Part shown: piece after piece, positions 36,320-48,267 of the stretch
Layout of the letters: every line of letters begins with the position of its first letter
Position numbering within the stretch: position 1 is the first letter of the stretch
Assembly: GCA_964017065.1 (NCBI GenBank)
Contig: OZ024784.1
Span: forward strand, 553,337 to 617,336
Length of the DNA: 64,000 bases
Direction of reading: 5' to 3'
From: Haliclona indistincta
Lineage: Eukaryota > Porifera > Demospongiae > Haplosclerida > Chalinidae
Program-made: the position numbers and the translations under genes
Notes under the pieces: generated by a model
Database searches by the model: none
Seen by the model: the letters and a program-made list of their open reading frames with translations, nothing else
Told to the model about the DNA's origin: nothing

Positions 36320-37062
36320 GTGGTAAATAGTTCAATGTGCAGGGGAGGGCTAGGTTCTCTGGTATGCGGTGTCTGCAGCTGTAGGTTAGTACACACTGCA
36401 CATGCTATCTGAGTAACCATAGCAACTTGGTATTATTATAACAACAGTATAGAGGTTCCTAGTAATATAAGATCACCACTAGCCCTGCAATTGTTACATT
36501 GTGTGAATGGCGCCTCATTGCGCCTCATGATAATTCTTACATGCGTTGTCATGGTACCGTACTGTGACAGTAATTCATTGTTGTTCATCAGAATTACCTC
36601 CCCCAATTTACTGATGCACTTTATAATAATTTATATCTCTCTTTATATCTCTCTCTTTCCTTATTCTGCTGTCTGTTGCAGACATTTGCAAGAGAATTTT
36701 CGATGCCCGTAAGTTTAAATGGTTACCAATGTTCGGTATCTATTATGCTGTCATGTAGTGTTATTAATGGAGAAATGTGTTCTGGAAATGGACAGTGTGA
36801 TGACTGTGGACAATGCCAGTGCACAAGATTAGAGGTAAGAAGAGGAATCTTCTTAGAATGTGTGGGAGACAGCGTGATGTCTGTGAGTGACCGATGCATT
36901 CTTCACATTGTAGGCCGGTAGACGAATATTCGGTGAAGGATGTGAGTGCAATAATTTTGGTTGTCCAGTTGATCCAACTAATGACTTGACATGTGGAGGT
37001 CAGTACTGTCATGTTGCTGTGTTAACTGTTCTACTCTGTTCCCTCTTCCTCTCTCTCTCCCT

Positions 37063-37105
<43 letters not shown>

Positions 37106-37125
37106 TCTCCCTCTCCCCCTTCCTC

Positions 37126-37158
<33 letters not shown>

Positions 37159-37702
37159 AGGACGAGGAGAGTGCTGTAATGGAGCCTGTCAGTGCATGAG
37201 GTCTAACCTGTCTGATCAGCCATTCACAGGAAGTCTGTGTACTTGCTCTCCTGACAACCATACTTGTATCGATCCACAAGCTCCTATGGTGAGTGTATTA
37301 GCTGACTGCATCAATACTGTTGCTGCACATGTGTATGATGGGAATGGAGCAACACAAAGCGGCTTTGATCTATGTCTGTGATGACTAGACAAGAGCAGAA
37401 AACCGTGCACTCTTGCAAAGGATGTATTGACTATACAGAAAGGATTGTGAAACACTTTTAAAAGGATTGTGTTGGCTTGGATGGTTTTGAATCAATGGTT
37501 TATTCTTAAAGCGTTTATGAGGTCACTTGAAAAACTGTGCACACACACTTTGACTGGATGATAATACGTGGTGTGCACTTTATCAATAGTTTTGTGACTT
37601 TGTTTGAAAATTATTGAATAGTTCATGGTTGAGGAGGCGTTTGTAATTATTTGGTCTAGTGATACTAGAAGAGACAGTAATTCCAGACATGAGGTGGTTG
37701 TA

Positions 37703-37762
<60 letters not shown>

Positions 37763-38716
37763 AGAGGTGTATGCTATGGGAGAGGAGAGTGTCGATGTGG
37801 AAAGTGTGAGTGTTCGGAAGACTATGATATGGAGTTCTGTAGTAGGTGTATATCGGTAAGTTATACCACAGTTCATACTGTGACTATGAGCATTGGTTCT
37901 TGTGATGCAGGATTCTTGTAGTCATTGTCAGCTATATGAGCACTGTGTGCTGTGTGCTAAGGGCATGAACACAACTGAATGCAGCACCTGCGCTGGTATT
38001 ACTACAAGATTAGTGCCTGGTGATCAATACGACAGTGCTGTTGGTAAGTAGGGAAGTGATAGCAATGATTCACAATAATTATGTATTAATGTGCTATAGA
38101 TCGCTTGGTGAACCCAACACCTTGCACTTCAGTAGATGGCAACTGTGAACACTTTTTTCATGTGCAAGAAGATCGCTTGACAGGACAGATCACTATCATA
38201 GCCAGAGAAGATACAGGTACTGTAGTACGATACTTTCCACTGCACTGCTATGATCATGCATGTTCTCTCTACCCACAGTGTGTTATCAGGATCCTATACC
38301 ATTCATCATAGCTGGAGCTACTGCAGGTGGTCTGATAGTGTCCGCCATTGTGTTCCTTGTTCTATTCAAAGTGGTGCTGAAACTATGCGTAAGTGACTCT
38401 CATAGTGACAGCATACATCTGTGTACATAGAATATTTATTACTCAATTCTGTTTAATCTCACAGGACTTTATCGAATACAAAAAATTCCAAACAGAGACA
38501 CAGGATTATAGTATGGTTCCAGTAAGTTGTTGTAAATTTTAGAAAACAGTACAAAATTTACAATCTACACAAATTTGTAAGGAGAACAATAATTTATTGT
38601 TTATGGTTCTACAGGTACAAAACCCGCTGTACATTAGTCCAGAGATGGAGTATAAGAATGTCCTTTACAAGGAAGGGCGGAGACGAGGAAAAGGAATTAT
38701 TATGAGAGTTTCATGA
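33192..38716 (+). CDS. Integrin beta subunit, first tandem gene (block B)
   Basis: Same protein as the block A gene: PSI, beta-I with DVSASLSDDL and KEGGMDAIMQ, I-EGF modules, transmembrane helix (GATAGGLIVSAIVFLVLF), and short tail with a single NPLY. ATG 33192, TGA 38714-38716. Exons match; introns differ mainly in (CT)n length (36140-36317 and 37707-37760, the latter longer than in A). The triple 51-bp splice-acceptor repeat (33909-34061) is also present, so that expansion predates the divergence of A and B. Confidence 0.93.
33909..34061 (+). repeat. 51-bp minisatellite x3 duplicating a 3' splice site (block B)
   Basis: Identical in unit number and phase to 3694-3846. The functional acceptor is the last one, with the exon beginning GGTCTCCTGTCAGC at 34046. 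Confidence 0.9.
36105..36318 (+). repeat. CTCA/CT microsatellite before splice acceptor (block B)
   Basis: Counterpart of 5880-6095 with changed CTCA and CT counts. It ends in CAG at the VVNSSMCRGG exon. Confidence 0.9.
37707..37761 (+). repeat. (CT)n before the RGVCYGRGEC exon (block B)
   Basis: Over 20 bp longer than the block A tract at 7484-7517, otherwise in the same position directly 5' of the acceptor. Confidence 0.88.
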
Positions 38717-38863
38717 AATTGCTCCAAGAGACAATAGAAATTTCAATCCTACATCAACCTACCATTATGATCATTATTTTTATGTCTATGTCAAATTATG
38801 TGTTTACATTCATCATACAAAAACAGCTCGAAATAAACTTAAACATAATTATTAATTATTTTG

Positions 38864-39021
38864 CAGTGGAACCCCTCTTAGAGGACACCCCTCATCCCTC
38901 TATAATGGACACTTACTGAATCCCCACATAATGTATAATAAATCCCTAACCAGAGGATAACCTCTCTATAATGGACAATTTTGTTGGTCCCAATGGTGTC
39001 CGCCTTAGAGAGGTTTCACTG
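38864..39021. mobile_element. 158-bp MITE with CAGTGGAAC-type ends (block B)
   Basis: Same element and position as 8619-8776, between the two integrin genes. The insertion therefore predates A/B divergence. Confidence 0.7.
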
Positions 39022-39114
39022 TAGACAACTAATAATGTTGTAACTTGCAGACTTCAATAATGATATTCATGAGCAGTGTACACGCCCTTGCAAGCCGTGC
39101 GCCAGGCAGCAACA

Positions 39115-42100
39115 ATGGGCCGAGTGTTGCCAGCTCTCATTCTAGCAGGTGTGATGCATCAAGCTAGCTGCTGCTGCTGTGCTATGCAACTCTTGTTCCT
39201 TGCAGGTCTACTGCTCGGCCTACAGCAGCCGGCAGGTGGCGATTCTCAGTTGTGTCAAGCACAGACAACTTGTAGAGGCTGCATCATTGCTTCAGAGGAC
39301 TGCTCGTGGTGCAGTAAACCTGTAAGCCGCACTGCACCACTATAGTGTGTTGGAGACAGCTCTAGAGCGTGTCTTATATTAGTGAATCGTTTTCGTTTAT
39401 TGTTAGAGAACATTGTTGTCTCAATCATACAGAATGGTACGAGCTGTGCTCCTAGAATTATCACAGCAGCAAGATGCCCGCCTGAGTTCATAGAAGACCC
39501 TATGTCACGAATAGTAACCAGCAACCCTTCTCAGGTACTACATCAGCTGCTGCATTATTCACTACACTGTGCAGTATTGTACATCACCTAGTCACTGTAC
39601 ATTTTACTGCTTGTCGTTGCAATGAGGTAGTTTAGTGTTTTACAATCTGAACATAATTACTGTTGTTTTGTGAATCATGTGAATTTAATAGATTCTAATC
39701 AGTTCAACACTTCCAGTAACATCATCTATAGTGTCTTCACCTGTATATATAATACTTCAAATTCTCTCCAGAACATCACTTCAAGGCCTGTGACTCCACA
39801 AATTATCAACATTGCCCTGAGGCCAGGCAAGTATAAAGTACTGGATAATATTCTGTGTAGCTTCTGAGATTCATGTGAAGTGTGAATCTTTTAGCTTAGA
39901 ATATGAATGAACTTGTCTGCATTCCAACCTAGTAATTCACATCCCTATAGTAATGATGTGTTCTTCAGTATACAATGAATATTACTATTAATTAAGATAA
40001 CTGTCACACAGGAGAGACAGTGAATTTCAACTTCATGGTGAACACACCGGATGAGAATCCACTAGACATCTACTTTCTTATAGATGTATCAGCATCTCTC
40101 AGTGATGACATTGCCATGTTGAGAATGCTGAGCTCCCAACTCAGTTAGTGTTACTTTACCCGTCATATGTCACTCTTTACTGTCTCATTTGCAGTAAACA
40201 TACTAGAGGGGCTCACTACAAGTCTACACCTAGGAATAGGTAGCTTTGTGGATAAGCCGGTTTTTCCATATACACCACAAGTAGATTTTAAGTAAGGCAT
40301 AGTATCTCGCTCACATTTATTGATATGATTTTTCTTATTAGGAATAGTTTTGGATACTGTATAACTGGTACAGATGAGTGTGTTCCTGCACATAGCTACA
40401 GACACCTCTTACCACTCACTCCCAACACAACACTGTTTCAGGTTTGGATCATTCAATTGTCTAAAATCATGATGATCTGGTGCACTGCAGAACACTCTAA
40501 ATTCATATCTGAACATATCAATTGGAGCTGATACACCAGAAGGTGGTTTCGATGCTCTAATGCAAGCTGCTGTTTGCACTGATGTATGCACTTGAATAGC
40601 GTGTGACTATAAACATTTTAATTATCATGAATTCTGTAGTTGATTGGTTGGAGGAGCAAGGCACAGCGATTGTTGTTACTAATGACTGATGCTCCGCCCC
40701 ATACTGCCGGAGATGGGAAGGTATTCATTGCTTAATGTCACTGTATTCACTGCTCACACACATCATGTCGAAGGTTGCTGGTATACTGACGCCCAATGAT
40801 GGACAATGCCACATGTCACATCCAGCTGGAGGAAAATTTCTGGAATATTCTCACTGGGGTGAACTGGTGAGCGAAGCACATTGAGTAATTTTAATTTTTC
40901 CCTCTTCTTGTGCAGGACTATCCTTCTGTTTCTCAGTTAAGAGAGATTCTAGCCGAGCAACAGATTACACCAATCTTTGCTACAGTGGGGTCCGCCATAC
41001 AGACATACCTGGTCAGTGACTTGAAATGTCGTCTATCACTTGTTCGTGATATTGTACTGTAGGAGATTCAGAAGCAGTTACCACAATCACTGGTTGGAGT
41101 CTTTGGTGGTAGTAGTTTTACCTTTATTAACTTAACCGAGGCAGAAGTGAGAGTAAGTTGTAAATCGTACATATTTTGCTCTATGTTAAACATGTTTTTT
41201 TTTGTTCTAGAATGCTATAGTGAGACAAGTAGTTCGTATTGAAGATCAAGACACTTCTGGTTATCAAATCAATCTTTTAGATCTCGATAATTGTGACAGG
41301 TAAACGTATAACTCATATTATAATCAAAACAGCTTGGGTCTTCTTCTCCTGCAGTAAAACAGATGAGGGCTATTGTGAAGTACAGCCTGGTCAGCATGTG
41401 ACCTATCACTACTCAGTGACTGCTGAGACATGTCTGGAGAAGAAAGAGTATGTAGTACAGCTTTGCATGTCTTGGTCATTCTAGCATTCTTCAGTTTTAG
41501 AATCAGTGTATTTGGACTAGGCAGTGTTCTAGTCAGTGTTGAGACACTCTGTCAGTGTGCTTGTGATGGGTCTCCTGTGAGTGATGATATCTAATTATCT
41601 CATCAAACATTCATGATTATTGCTCGTCAGGTGTTGAACCATCCATCGTGCAGTAACGGGCGTGGGAGCCTCATCTGTGGAGACTGCAGCTGTAGGTTAG
41701 TACCGATACAACTAACCAGCATCTTGTAACTATTTCAATCACTATAGCAACCTGACTGTGGAGTACCAATGCCCGTAAGCTACTCTAGTACAATAGTATG
41801 GTAATCTTATTTGTGTTTTTTAGTATGTCTAACTCCATTGCTTGTTCTGGTCATGGACTGTGCTCTGGTTGTGGAGAATGTATTTGTGATATTCTTCCAG
41901 TAAGTAACAGACACCAATTAATATAAACAAGTGTCATCTTTGTCAAATAGGATGGTAGAGAATATTATGGCGATGCCTGCGAATTTGACAACACGTGTGT
42001 TCGAGATCACAATGGAGCATTCTGTGGAGGTTAGTCAATGGTGAGTGGTACAACTCATTGTGTCTGCATGACTCTAGGAAGAGGCAACTGCTCTGATTCG

Positions 42101-43949
42101 CAATGTGACTGCATCAAGTCTTCACTCACCGGACTACCGTTCACTGGAGACATGTGTGACTGCTCACCAGACAATGACTCATGCATCAATCCTGAGCTTC
42201 CTCAAGTAAGACACACACTGGTATCCATCATTTATTCTCTTAAGCAAACCATGAGAAATTTAACTCAATGTCTCCATCCAAACCACACATGTTTATGTGT
42301 TCACTACCATGCAGTGTTATGAGGATGCATTATCACTGATTCTTTATCACTGTTTACTTGTTGCTTTCAGAGAGGGCTGTGTTCAAGTCATGGTCAGTGC
42401 AGCTGCAATAGATGTCAGTGCGACACTGATTTCGGTGGAACGTACTGTGACCAGTGTTTGACAGTAAGCAACAAGCGTGCTCTGTGCACATACACTTCAC
42501 TGCTCGGTTCTACAGAGCTCATGCTTGTCATGTGAAGCATCAAGATCGTGTGTGCTGTGTGCTAAAGGACTGATTGATACTCCTTGCGATAACTGCACCA
42601 CTAGACTCCACCTACAAGGCTTTAACGGCAACACACAAGCTGAGCTCAACAGTACGTTAATAGTACGACATTAGCCTCGTACCCAGTCCATTTTCCAAAG
42701 AAAGAACCTGGGAACGAGGCTAAGTATACATTCTCTCTAATTTTCATACCTTCACATTATTTTGTGTTTTGTGCTGCAGTGACATACGCTGATCAAGAGT
42801 TACTGATGTGTGGCGCTATAGTGGATGAGGAAGAGTGTCTGCATGAGTACTATACAGCAGAGCACCCGGTCACTGGACTAGTGACTATCATTGCTAACAG
42901 AGGAAGACGTAAGCTCATATATCTGCAGCAGAGTACATGTTACTGAGTTGCATACTATAGACTGCATCATTGATCCTGTCCCATGGATTGTACTGGCTGT
43001 CATCTTTGTGGCTGTGTTTTCCATTGGTCTAGCAATACTACTCATCATAAAATGCATCATAATGTATTTGGTGAGTTTTATCTAACAAGCTAGTATTGAC
43101 TAACACTCAACACACGTCAGGATTATCAAGAAGTGAAGCGACTTGAAGAAGAAGCAAGACGGTCGGAATGGTCCAGGGTAAGTTGTGCATTGATTTTAGA
43201 TATTATTTTATATTCTTCTTCAGCAACTCAATCCACTCTATGTGAGTCCAACGAAGGAGTATCCGAACATCGCTTACCAGCTCAGACAAAAGCAGAAGAA
43301 GGAAGAAGAGGAGATTCGCAGAGTCAGCGCTTTCATTACTAACTTTGATGATTTGGACGCTCTGTTCCCTGAGCTGCCTAAACAAGAGCCCAGGACAATG
43401 AACACCTCCGCCAGCATGCCTACAATGCTGCTAGTACCAGAATCATCACCTGCCGTCAGAATAAGACCATCCAGTGCTGCTCCAAACAGAACCACGACAG
43501 GAAACTCTTCTTATCCGATAATGCCTGTTGACAAGAAATTCATGGTGTATCATCGTGATCTGGAGACAGTAGAAGAGTTAGATGCAGTTGGTAGCGACCG
43601 GAAGCAAAGAGAGCTGAGATTACTTGAAGAGGAGGAGGATGACAGTGAAGACTGTGATGGAGAGAAGGACGAGATGGTAGAAGATATCTGCTGGCAGTAT
43701 CCCACTGGTCCAGCAGCTACAGAGCTGCCCAGCAGCTACAATGGACTGAGCAGAACTGAGCCACAGCTGTCACTGGAGCCAGCATTGAGTGAGCAGCTCA
43801 CTGAACTGCAGGCAGCAGCTACAGTGACCGTCAAGCAACAAGAACTGCCCAGTGAACAGCAGCTCAATAACACAGAGGAGTCACAGCCAGATTCTCACTA
43901 TAAACTGACATTGAACAGTTCCCCAAATCATTACGAAACAACTTTATAG
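39115..43949 (+). CDS. Integrin beta subunit with long cytoplasmic tail, second tandem gene (block B)
   Basis: Same architecture as the block A gene: signal peptide with the optional 57-nt in-frame intron, PSI, beta-I (DVSASLSDDI, TPEGGFDALMQ), I-EGF, beta-tail, transmembrane helix, and a final exon of 242 codons (including the stop) with NPLYVSPTKEYPNIAY and the acidic LLEEEEDDSEDC region. The protein is preserved; differences such as GAGATT for GAGATC in the tail are synonymous. The long tail is thus under constraint or very recently duplicated. TAG ends at 43949. The next 120 bp run into a transposon. Confidence 0.92.
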
Positions 43950-44182
43950 AACAATAATTATTTCACCATCATTGACACTGCCACATCAATTTATTGTTCT
44001 CTTATAACTATGTACAAATTCTGTAATTAGCATCTATGGATCATCTGTATAGCCCCTCCCTAATTCAAATGAGTCCCGTTAAGGGCAGACATTCAACTAG
44101 GGTCAAAGGTCATCGCGCGCGTTCGTGTGCGCGCGCGTACAGAATTACTATAAAGGCTTGTTTGTAGCACCAACCGGTCAGT

Positions 44183-44253
44183 TGGTTCGGTGGCACAGCG
44201 GTTTAGTATGGTGGCTTGTGATGCAGACGGTCAGGTTCGATTCTCGCTGAATG
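44183..44253 (+). ncRNA. tRNA-like / SINE-type Pol III promoter region within the transposon
   Basis: TGGCACAGCGG resembles a box A and GGTTCGATTCTCG, about 45 bp later, a box B. Runs of T follow at 44257-44277 as a possible terminator. Acceptor-stem pairing is poor, so it is more likely a tRNA-derived SINE head or decayed tRNA than a working tRNA. Confidence 0.5.
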
Positions 44254-44801
44254 CATGTTTTTTTGTGTTTTTTTTTTATTTATAAAAGTTAAGTTTTAGC
44301 TCCATCCTTATAGTACAGCAGATAAGTGCAGAAATTTTACATGATTGTGCTCTTCGATGATACAAGCATAGAATTTTGCATGCAGTTAGAGTATGACCTA
44401 AGGGAATAAAATAGCTATAGGGACATCTCAGATTATTTCCGTGAATAAAAATAATAGGTATTTTAATTAACGAAAATTAATTAAATGAAATTCATTTAAT
44501 TACAACAGTATAGTAAGATTTTGTACATAATTCTTGTCAGAATATGTTTTAGTGTATGAGTGCACTTCTAGCTGCATATTAATAAGTCCAAAACAGGCAT
44601 AGTAGCATGTTTACGCTTAACATCGACACCCCAAAAATATTAAAACATACAGTTTTAGAATCCCATGTGCTCTGCCACATGCTGGGACAGTAGCAAGACA
44701 CGGATAAGATTCTTTCAAGTAATAATTGGTTTATAGTTGTCACAAATCTTATTAGTAAATCTTTCCTGAATCTTTCTGTATTTTAGTGCATTTAAGTAAC
44801 A

Positions 44802-46431
44802 ATGGATAAGACTGATAGAATGTTCAATGTGCACCAACAAACGCAAGATATTCCGATACAGCCGGTGACTGACTGGACAGAATGTATCATCTGCCAGAAG
44901 GCAACAACAGAAGTGTTCAGATGCCCAGCAGAGTCTAAACGTGGCACACAAGGAGCAGGATACCAGAATCATGCTGATCTTCTTCAGGGGTTTCATAAGG
45001 CTGGAGAGCTGCCAAAAAGCTTAGATTTGTCTAGACTTGATGATAGAGGAGGCATTGAGGCAACATTAAATGAGCACAAGGCAAAGTGGCATGAATTGTG
45101 CAGACTCCTACATAACAGAACTATGCTTCAACGAGTAGAAAAGAGAAAACTGCTGCCATCAGAATATGATGATTCTAATTCTTGTAGCAGTTCAAAGTTA
45201 CTCGTCAAAGTATGGAATGTGGCAGAACTTCAATTTAAACATGCTATTTCTGTGGTAAAACACGTTATTTTTTCGTCCAATTATTTTTGCAGATTTGAAC
45301 CAATTTTATTGATAATCCTTAGCAAATGCCCAAGAAAGCTCATGAAATTGCAACATTTTTGACTATCGCCACCTAAATTTAGGCATCCTACCATGCCTAA
45401 ATTTAGGCTGTCTCAAGCAGCTTTGTCCAAATTTGGGCTAATATCAAGCACCGCACCTAAATTAAGGCAACTTTGCTGATGTTCAGACAACACCACCTAA
45501 ATTTAGGTGCCATTGCTAAATTATTCTTGATGATTTTGAAAGAATTTGCAAACGTCAACCACCTAAATTTAGGTGGCCTAAAATACTTTTTAAGTGGAGG
45601 CACCTAAATTTAGGTGGCGAGAGTCAAACTTTATTTAATTTCAAGAGCTTTCTTAGACATTTGCTAAGGAATATCAATAAATTGGTTCAAATCTGCAAAA
45701 ATATTTGGACGAAATAAAAAAATAACGTGTTACAAGATGAACTCTTAAGAAAAGCATCAACCTTTGATGTTGACATTAATGTCCGACATGTGCTATTAAG
45801 TTGCAAGATGAGCGACTTCTTGCCAAGCTAAGTGCAGGTGATCTAATTGCACAAGATGCTCAGTATCATTCTTTGGAGGCAGAGGAAATAAAACTACATG
45901 GGAGGTTTGGAAAATGTATACAGATGTCACCCCAGCAATTTGTGCTTTGGCTGCTAGACCAACACCGCAAACTATTGACACATGGATAGAGAGAGTTGAA
46001 AGATTTGTAGTTTTGCTTAATGACCGCACCAGTAGCCAGATGTGTGTTAATAGTGCTAGAAAAGAACTATTTACTCAAAAAGGAAGGACAATTGATGGAC
46101 AAAGGCTGCTCTTGTACAACACATTATGAGGCCTGCTTACCAAGCTGGTCACTGCTGGGGACAGACAATAGTTCCTCCACCAGAGCTGCCATCACCAAGT
46201 CAATGGGGTTGGAACGAAAGTACTGATGGAAATTGGGAAGTTAATTGGACTACTTTGCCAGAGGCTACACATGCTTGCAGAGAACTGATACAATGTGGCT
46301 GTAAGAAAGGATGTAGAGGCCGTTGCAAGTGTCAAAAAGCTGCTCTTGAGTGTACGCACTTTGTTCTTGTGGTGGACTATGTGGTGACTGTTGAACAACG
46401 TATAAATCAATTGTCTTGCTATGATTGTTAG
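44802..46431 (+). pseudogene. Broken Cys-rich mobile-element protein gene
   Basis: ATG 44802 starts a segment with CIICQK, a GYQNHADLLQGFHKAGELP stretch, LDDRGGIEATLNEHKAKWHELCR and a basic EKRK run. The frame is interrupted by a foldback insertion (45255-45733), then resumes with LQDERLLAKLSAGDLIAQDAQ, and after more frame changes with RPAYQAGHCWGQ, LPSPSQWGW and a tail CRELIQCGCKKGCRGRCKCQ (CxC clusters). The parts appear in one order and orientation, as in a single ancestral protein. I have seen such modules in uncharacterised invertebrate repeat-borne proteins, but do not know the function. At least two frameshifts plus the insertion make it inactive. Confidence 0.6.
45255..45733. mobile_element. 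Nested foldback element with CCTAAATTTAGG palindromes
   Basis: Long imperfect inverted arms of about 125 bp (left from GTAAAACACGTTATTTTTTC; right, inverted, from GTAACACGTTATTTTTTTAT). Both reach CTCGCCACCTAAATTTAGG-like sequence. The centre has several CCTAAATTTAGG palindromes (for example at 45372, 45396, 45491, 45560 and 45602). It disrupts the mobile-element gene. Confidence 0.75.
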
Positions 46432-46676
46432 AAAAAATTCAAAATCAGTGTCAGAAAATAATTTTGGGCTATTTAAAACATTAATTATCACCAATTAAAA
46501 CTGATTTTTTTCAAAATGCTCTATTTTTTTTCCCAGGGAAAAAGCTGAGATGCCCCTATAGCTAAAAATATACCTTGGCACACACTCTAACTACACACAA
46601 AATTTCATGCTTGTATCATCTAAGAGCACAATCATTACACCTATCTGCTGTACTATTAGTTGAGGCCTGTTTATGA

Positions 46677-46830
46677 CGACTCTCCCGACGATCCTTAGGC
46701 TTACTAAGGGCCGAATGCCCGGTTTAGGACGACCCTCCCGACGATCCTTAGTTAGGAAGACTCTCCCGACGATCCTTAGTTAGGAAGACCCTCCCGACGA
46801 TCTTTAGTTAGTTAGGAAGACCCTCCCTAC
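46677..46830 (+). repeat. ~29-bp minisatellite inside the transposon
   Basis: About five imperfect units of CTCCCGACGATCCTTAGTTA plus GGAAGAC. No coding sense. Confidence 0.75.
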
Positions 46831-46895
46831 TTTGCGCAGTTAGGAGAAGGTTTTTAGGGTTTTGGGTTTAGCTGTATGTTAAACTTAGTGCTACA

Positions 46896-48032
46896 CAGTC
46901 AAACCGCCGGTGTCCCGAAATACGTACAAATCAAGAGTTACAATTTTCACTCTAATAAACGCACATCAAGACAAAATTTCCCGCTAGTTGTCTTCCAACA
47001 GCTTTATCTTAGCACACGCATATAATTACACTTCAACGATTACAAATATCCAGAAGTAATGTTTTTCTACATATTATAAGGCTTGTTTCATTAAAATCAA
47101 TGCAGTAGTTCCTGAGTTATAGTGTAAAAATACTGAACTTTAAAAACGTGGGACATTTCCGTTTTGACAGTCTGATTGTTAGTTTCTATAATTCATCAGT
47201 AAGATAAGCAACCTGTCAGTCATATATGTGAAAATTAGTGTTGTCCTGTCATATCTTGCTTAGTTATCGTATAATAATTAATAATGCATTGTTGATTATT
47301 GCTATTAAAGAGATAATAGCAGTTCCCAGAGTCCTGAATGCAGTTGCAGCTGACTGGCCAAAGATCTAGTCCTATCACTGTCCATAAAAGTCTTGTTCTT
47401 TGCAGTGTGTTCTTTGAAACACTAAATAATGTATAGTACGATCTGTACTACAGACACAGATACTTTCAATATTTTCATTGCAGATTTTGTCAGTAAACGA
47501 CTTACCAACACTGTTTAGAAGTCATGGCTAGTAACTGTGTTAATTGTTACCATTCATAGTAGCATTATACAACCTTTACATAGGAGAATCAAAGATGGCG
47601 CCGCCAAATAGCCGTAGAAAACGGTGGGACACTTTCGTTTTGACATCTTTACGCAGCCAAGTATAGTACTAAATTGAAGCTAATACCCAGGCCTACAGAA
47701 ATAGTAACTTATCTGTGTTGTCTGCCTTACCGTCTGAGAGTATGCCACTCTAAAAGCTACAACTCGACCCAACCAATCCTGAGCTCGGCGAACTTGTAAC
47801 CGTCGTACATTTCCTCTGAAACACGCTACCAATCCCAGTTTTGATAGAACAAAAGAGCCAACATTTTAAAGTTGAAATCCGTATTCTGAAGTAACAAGTC
47901 GATGTAGAACAGATATAAAAACGACGTTTCCTGAGCTGACTAGCTTTCATGTTTTCTCCTCAAACGTCCAGGGCACCGCCTACTTCCTGTTAAAATAAAC
48001 TTGGGCAATTTTCGACCCTAGCGGTTTGACTG
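46896..48032. mobile_element. Nested 1.14-kb element with CAGTCAAACCGC ends
   Basis: The ends are inverted CAGTCAAACCGC, flanked by TACA on both sides (46892-46895 and 48033-48036), a possible 4-bp target duplication. It abuts the inner edge of the outer transposon's right inverted repeat. Internal direct repeats resemble GTGGGACA(C/T)TT(C/T)(C)CGTTTTGAC. No convincing ORF, so non-autonomous. Confidence 0.6.
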
Positions 48033-48267
48033 TACAAACAAGCATTTATAGTAACTCTGTACGCGCGCGATGACCTTTGACCCTAGTTGAATGTCTGCCC
48101 TTAACGGGATTCAATTCAAATTCCACAGCTTGCTGCGGTCGTCAAGCGAATTCACGCTCCATTTCTCCCTCGTGGTTGTGTTCATTCTTTTCAACAAACA
48201 GTAAGACTATTAAAGCTTTCCTTACTTGTTCACGCGTGTTACCACTGTGTTTGTCACTCGTTTAGCT

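Larger units (their letters stand above)
44071..48112. mobile_element. DNA transposon, Mutator-like, with 9-bp target duplication (block B only)
   Basis: Flanked by AATTCAAAT at 44062-44070 and 48113-48121; the empty site is single at 13818. Terminal inverted repeats run about 80-95 bp (left 44071-44165, right 48033-48112), beginning GA[G/A]TCCCGTTAAGGGCAGAC and continuing through TCATCGCGCGCG to GCTTGTTTGTA. A 9-bp duplication with long inverted ends fits Mutator-like elements; no intact transposase was identified. Inside are a tRNA-like segment, a broken Cys-rich protein gene and two nested elements. Confidence 0.85.
43950..48267. other. Enlarged spacer between integrin and small membrane gene (block B)
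   Basis: The block A spacer of 267 bp is expanded by a 4,042 bp DNA transposon. Outside the element the flanks are the integrin 3' UTR and the promoter/5' UTR of the 74-residue membrane protein. No host gene was seen inside. Confidence 0.85.

Noticed and set aside
44183..44253. Functional tRNA gene
   Set aside because: Box A and B are present but acceptor and anticodon stems do not pair well; recorded only as tRNA-like.
47750..47950. 66-residue minus-strand ORF in the nested CAGTCAAACC element
   Set aside because: No recognisable domain and no support beyond an open frame in repeat DNA.
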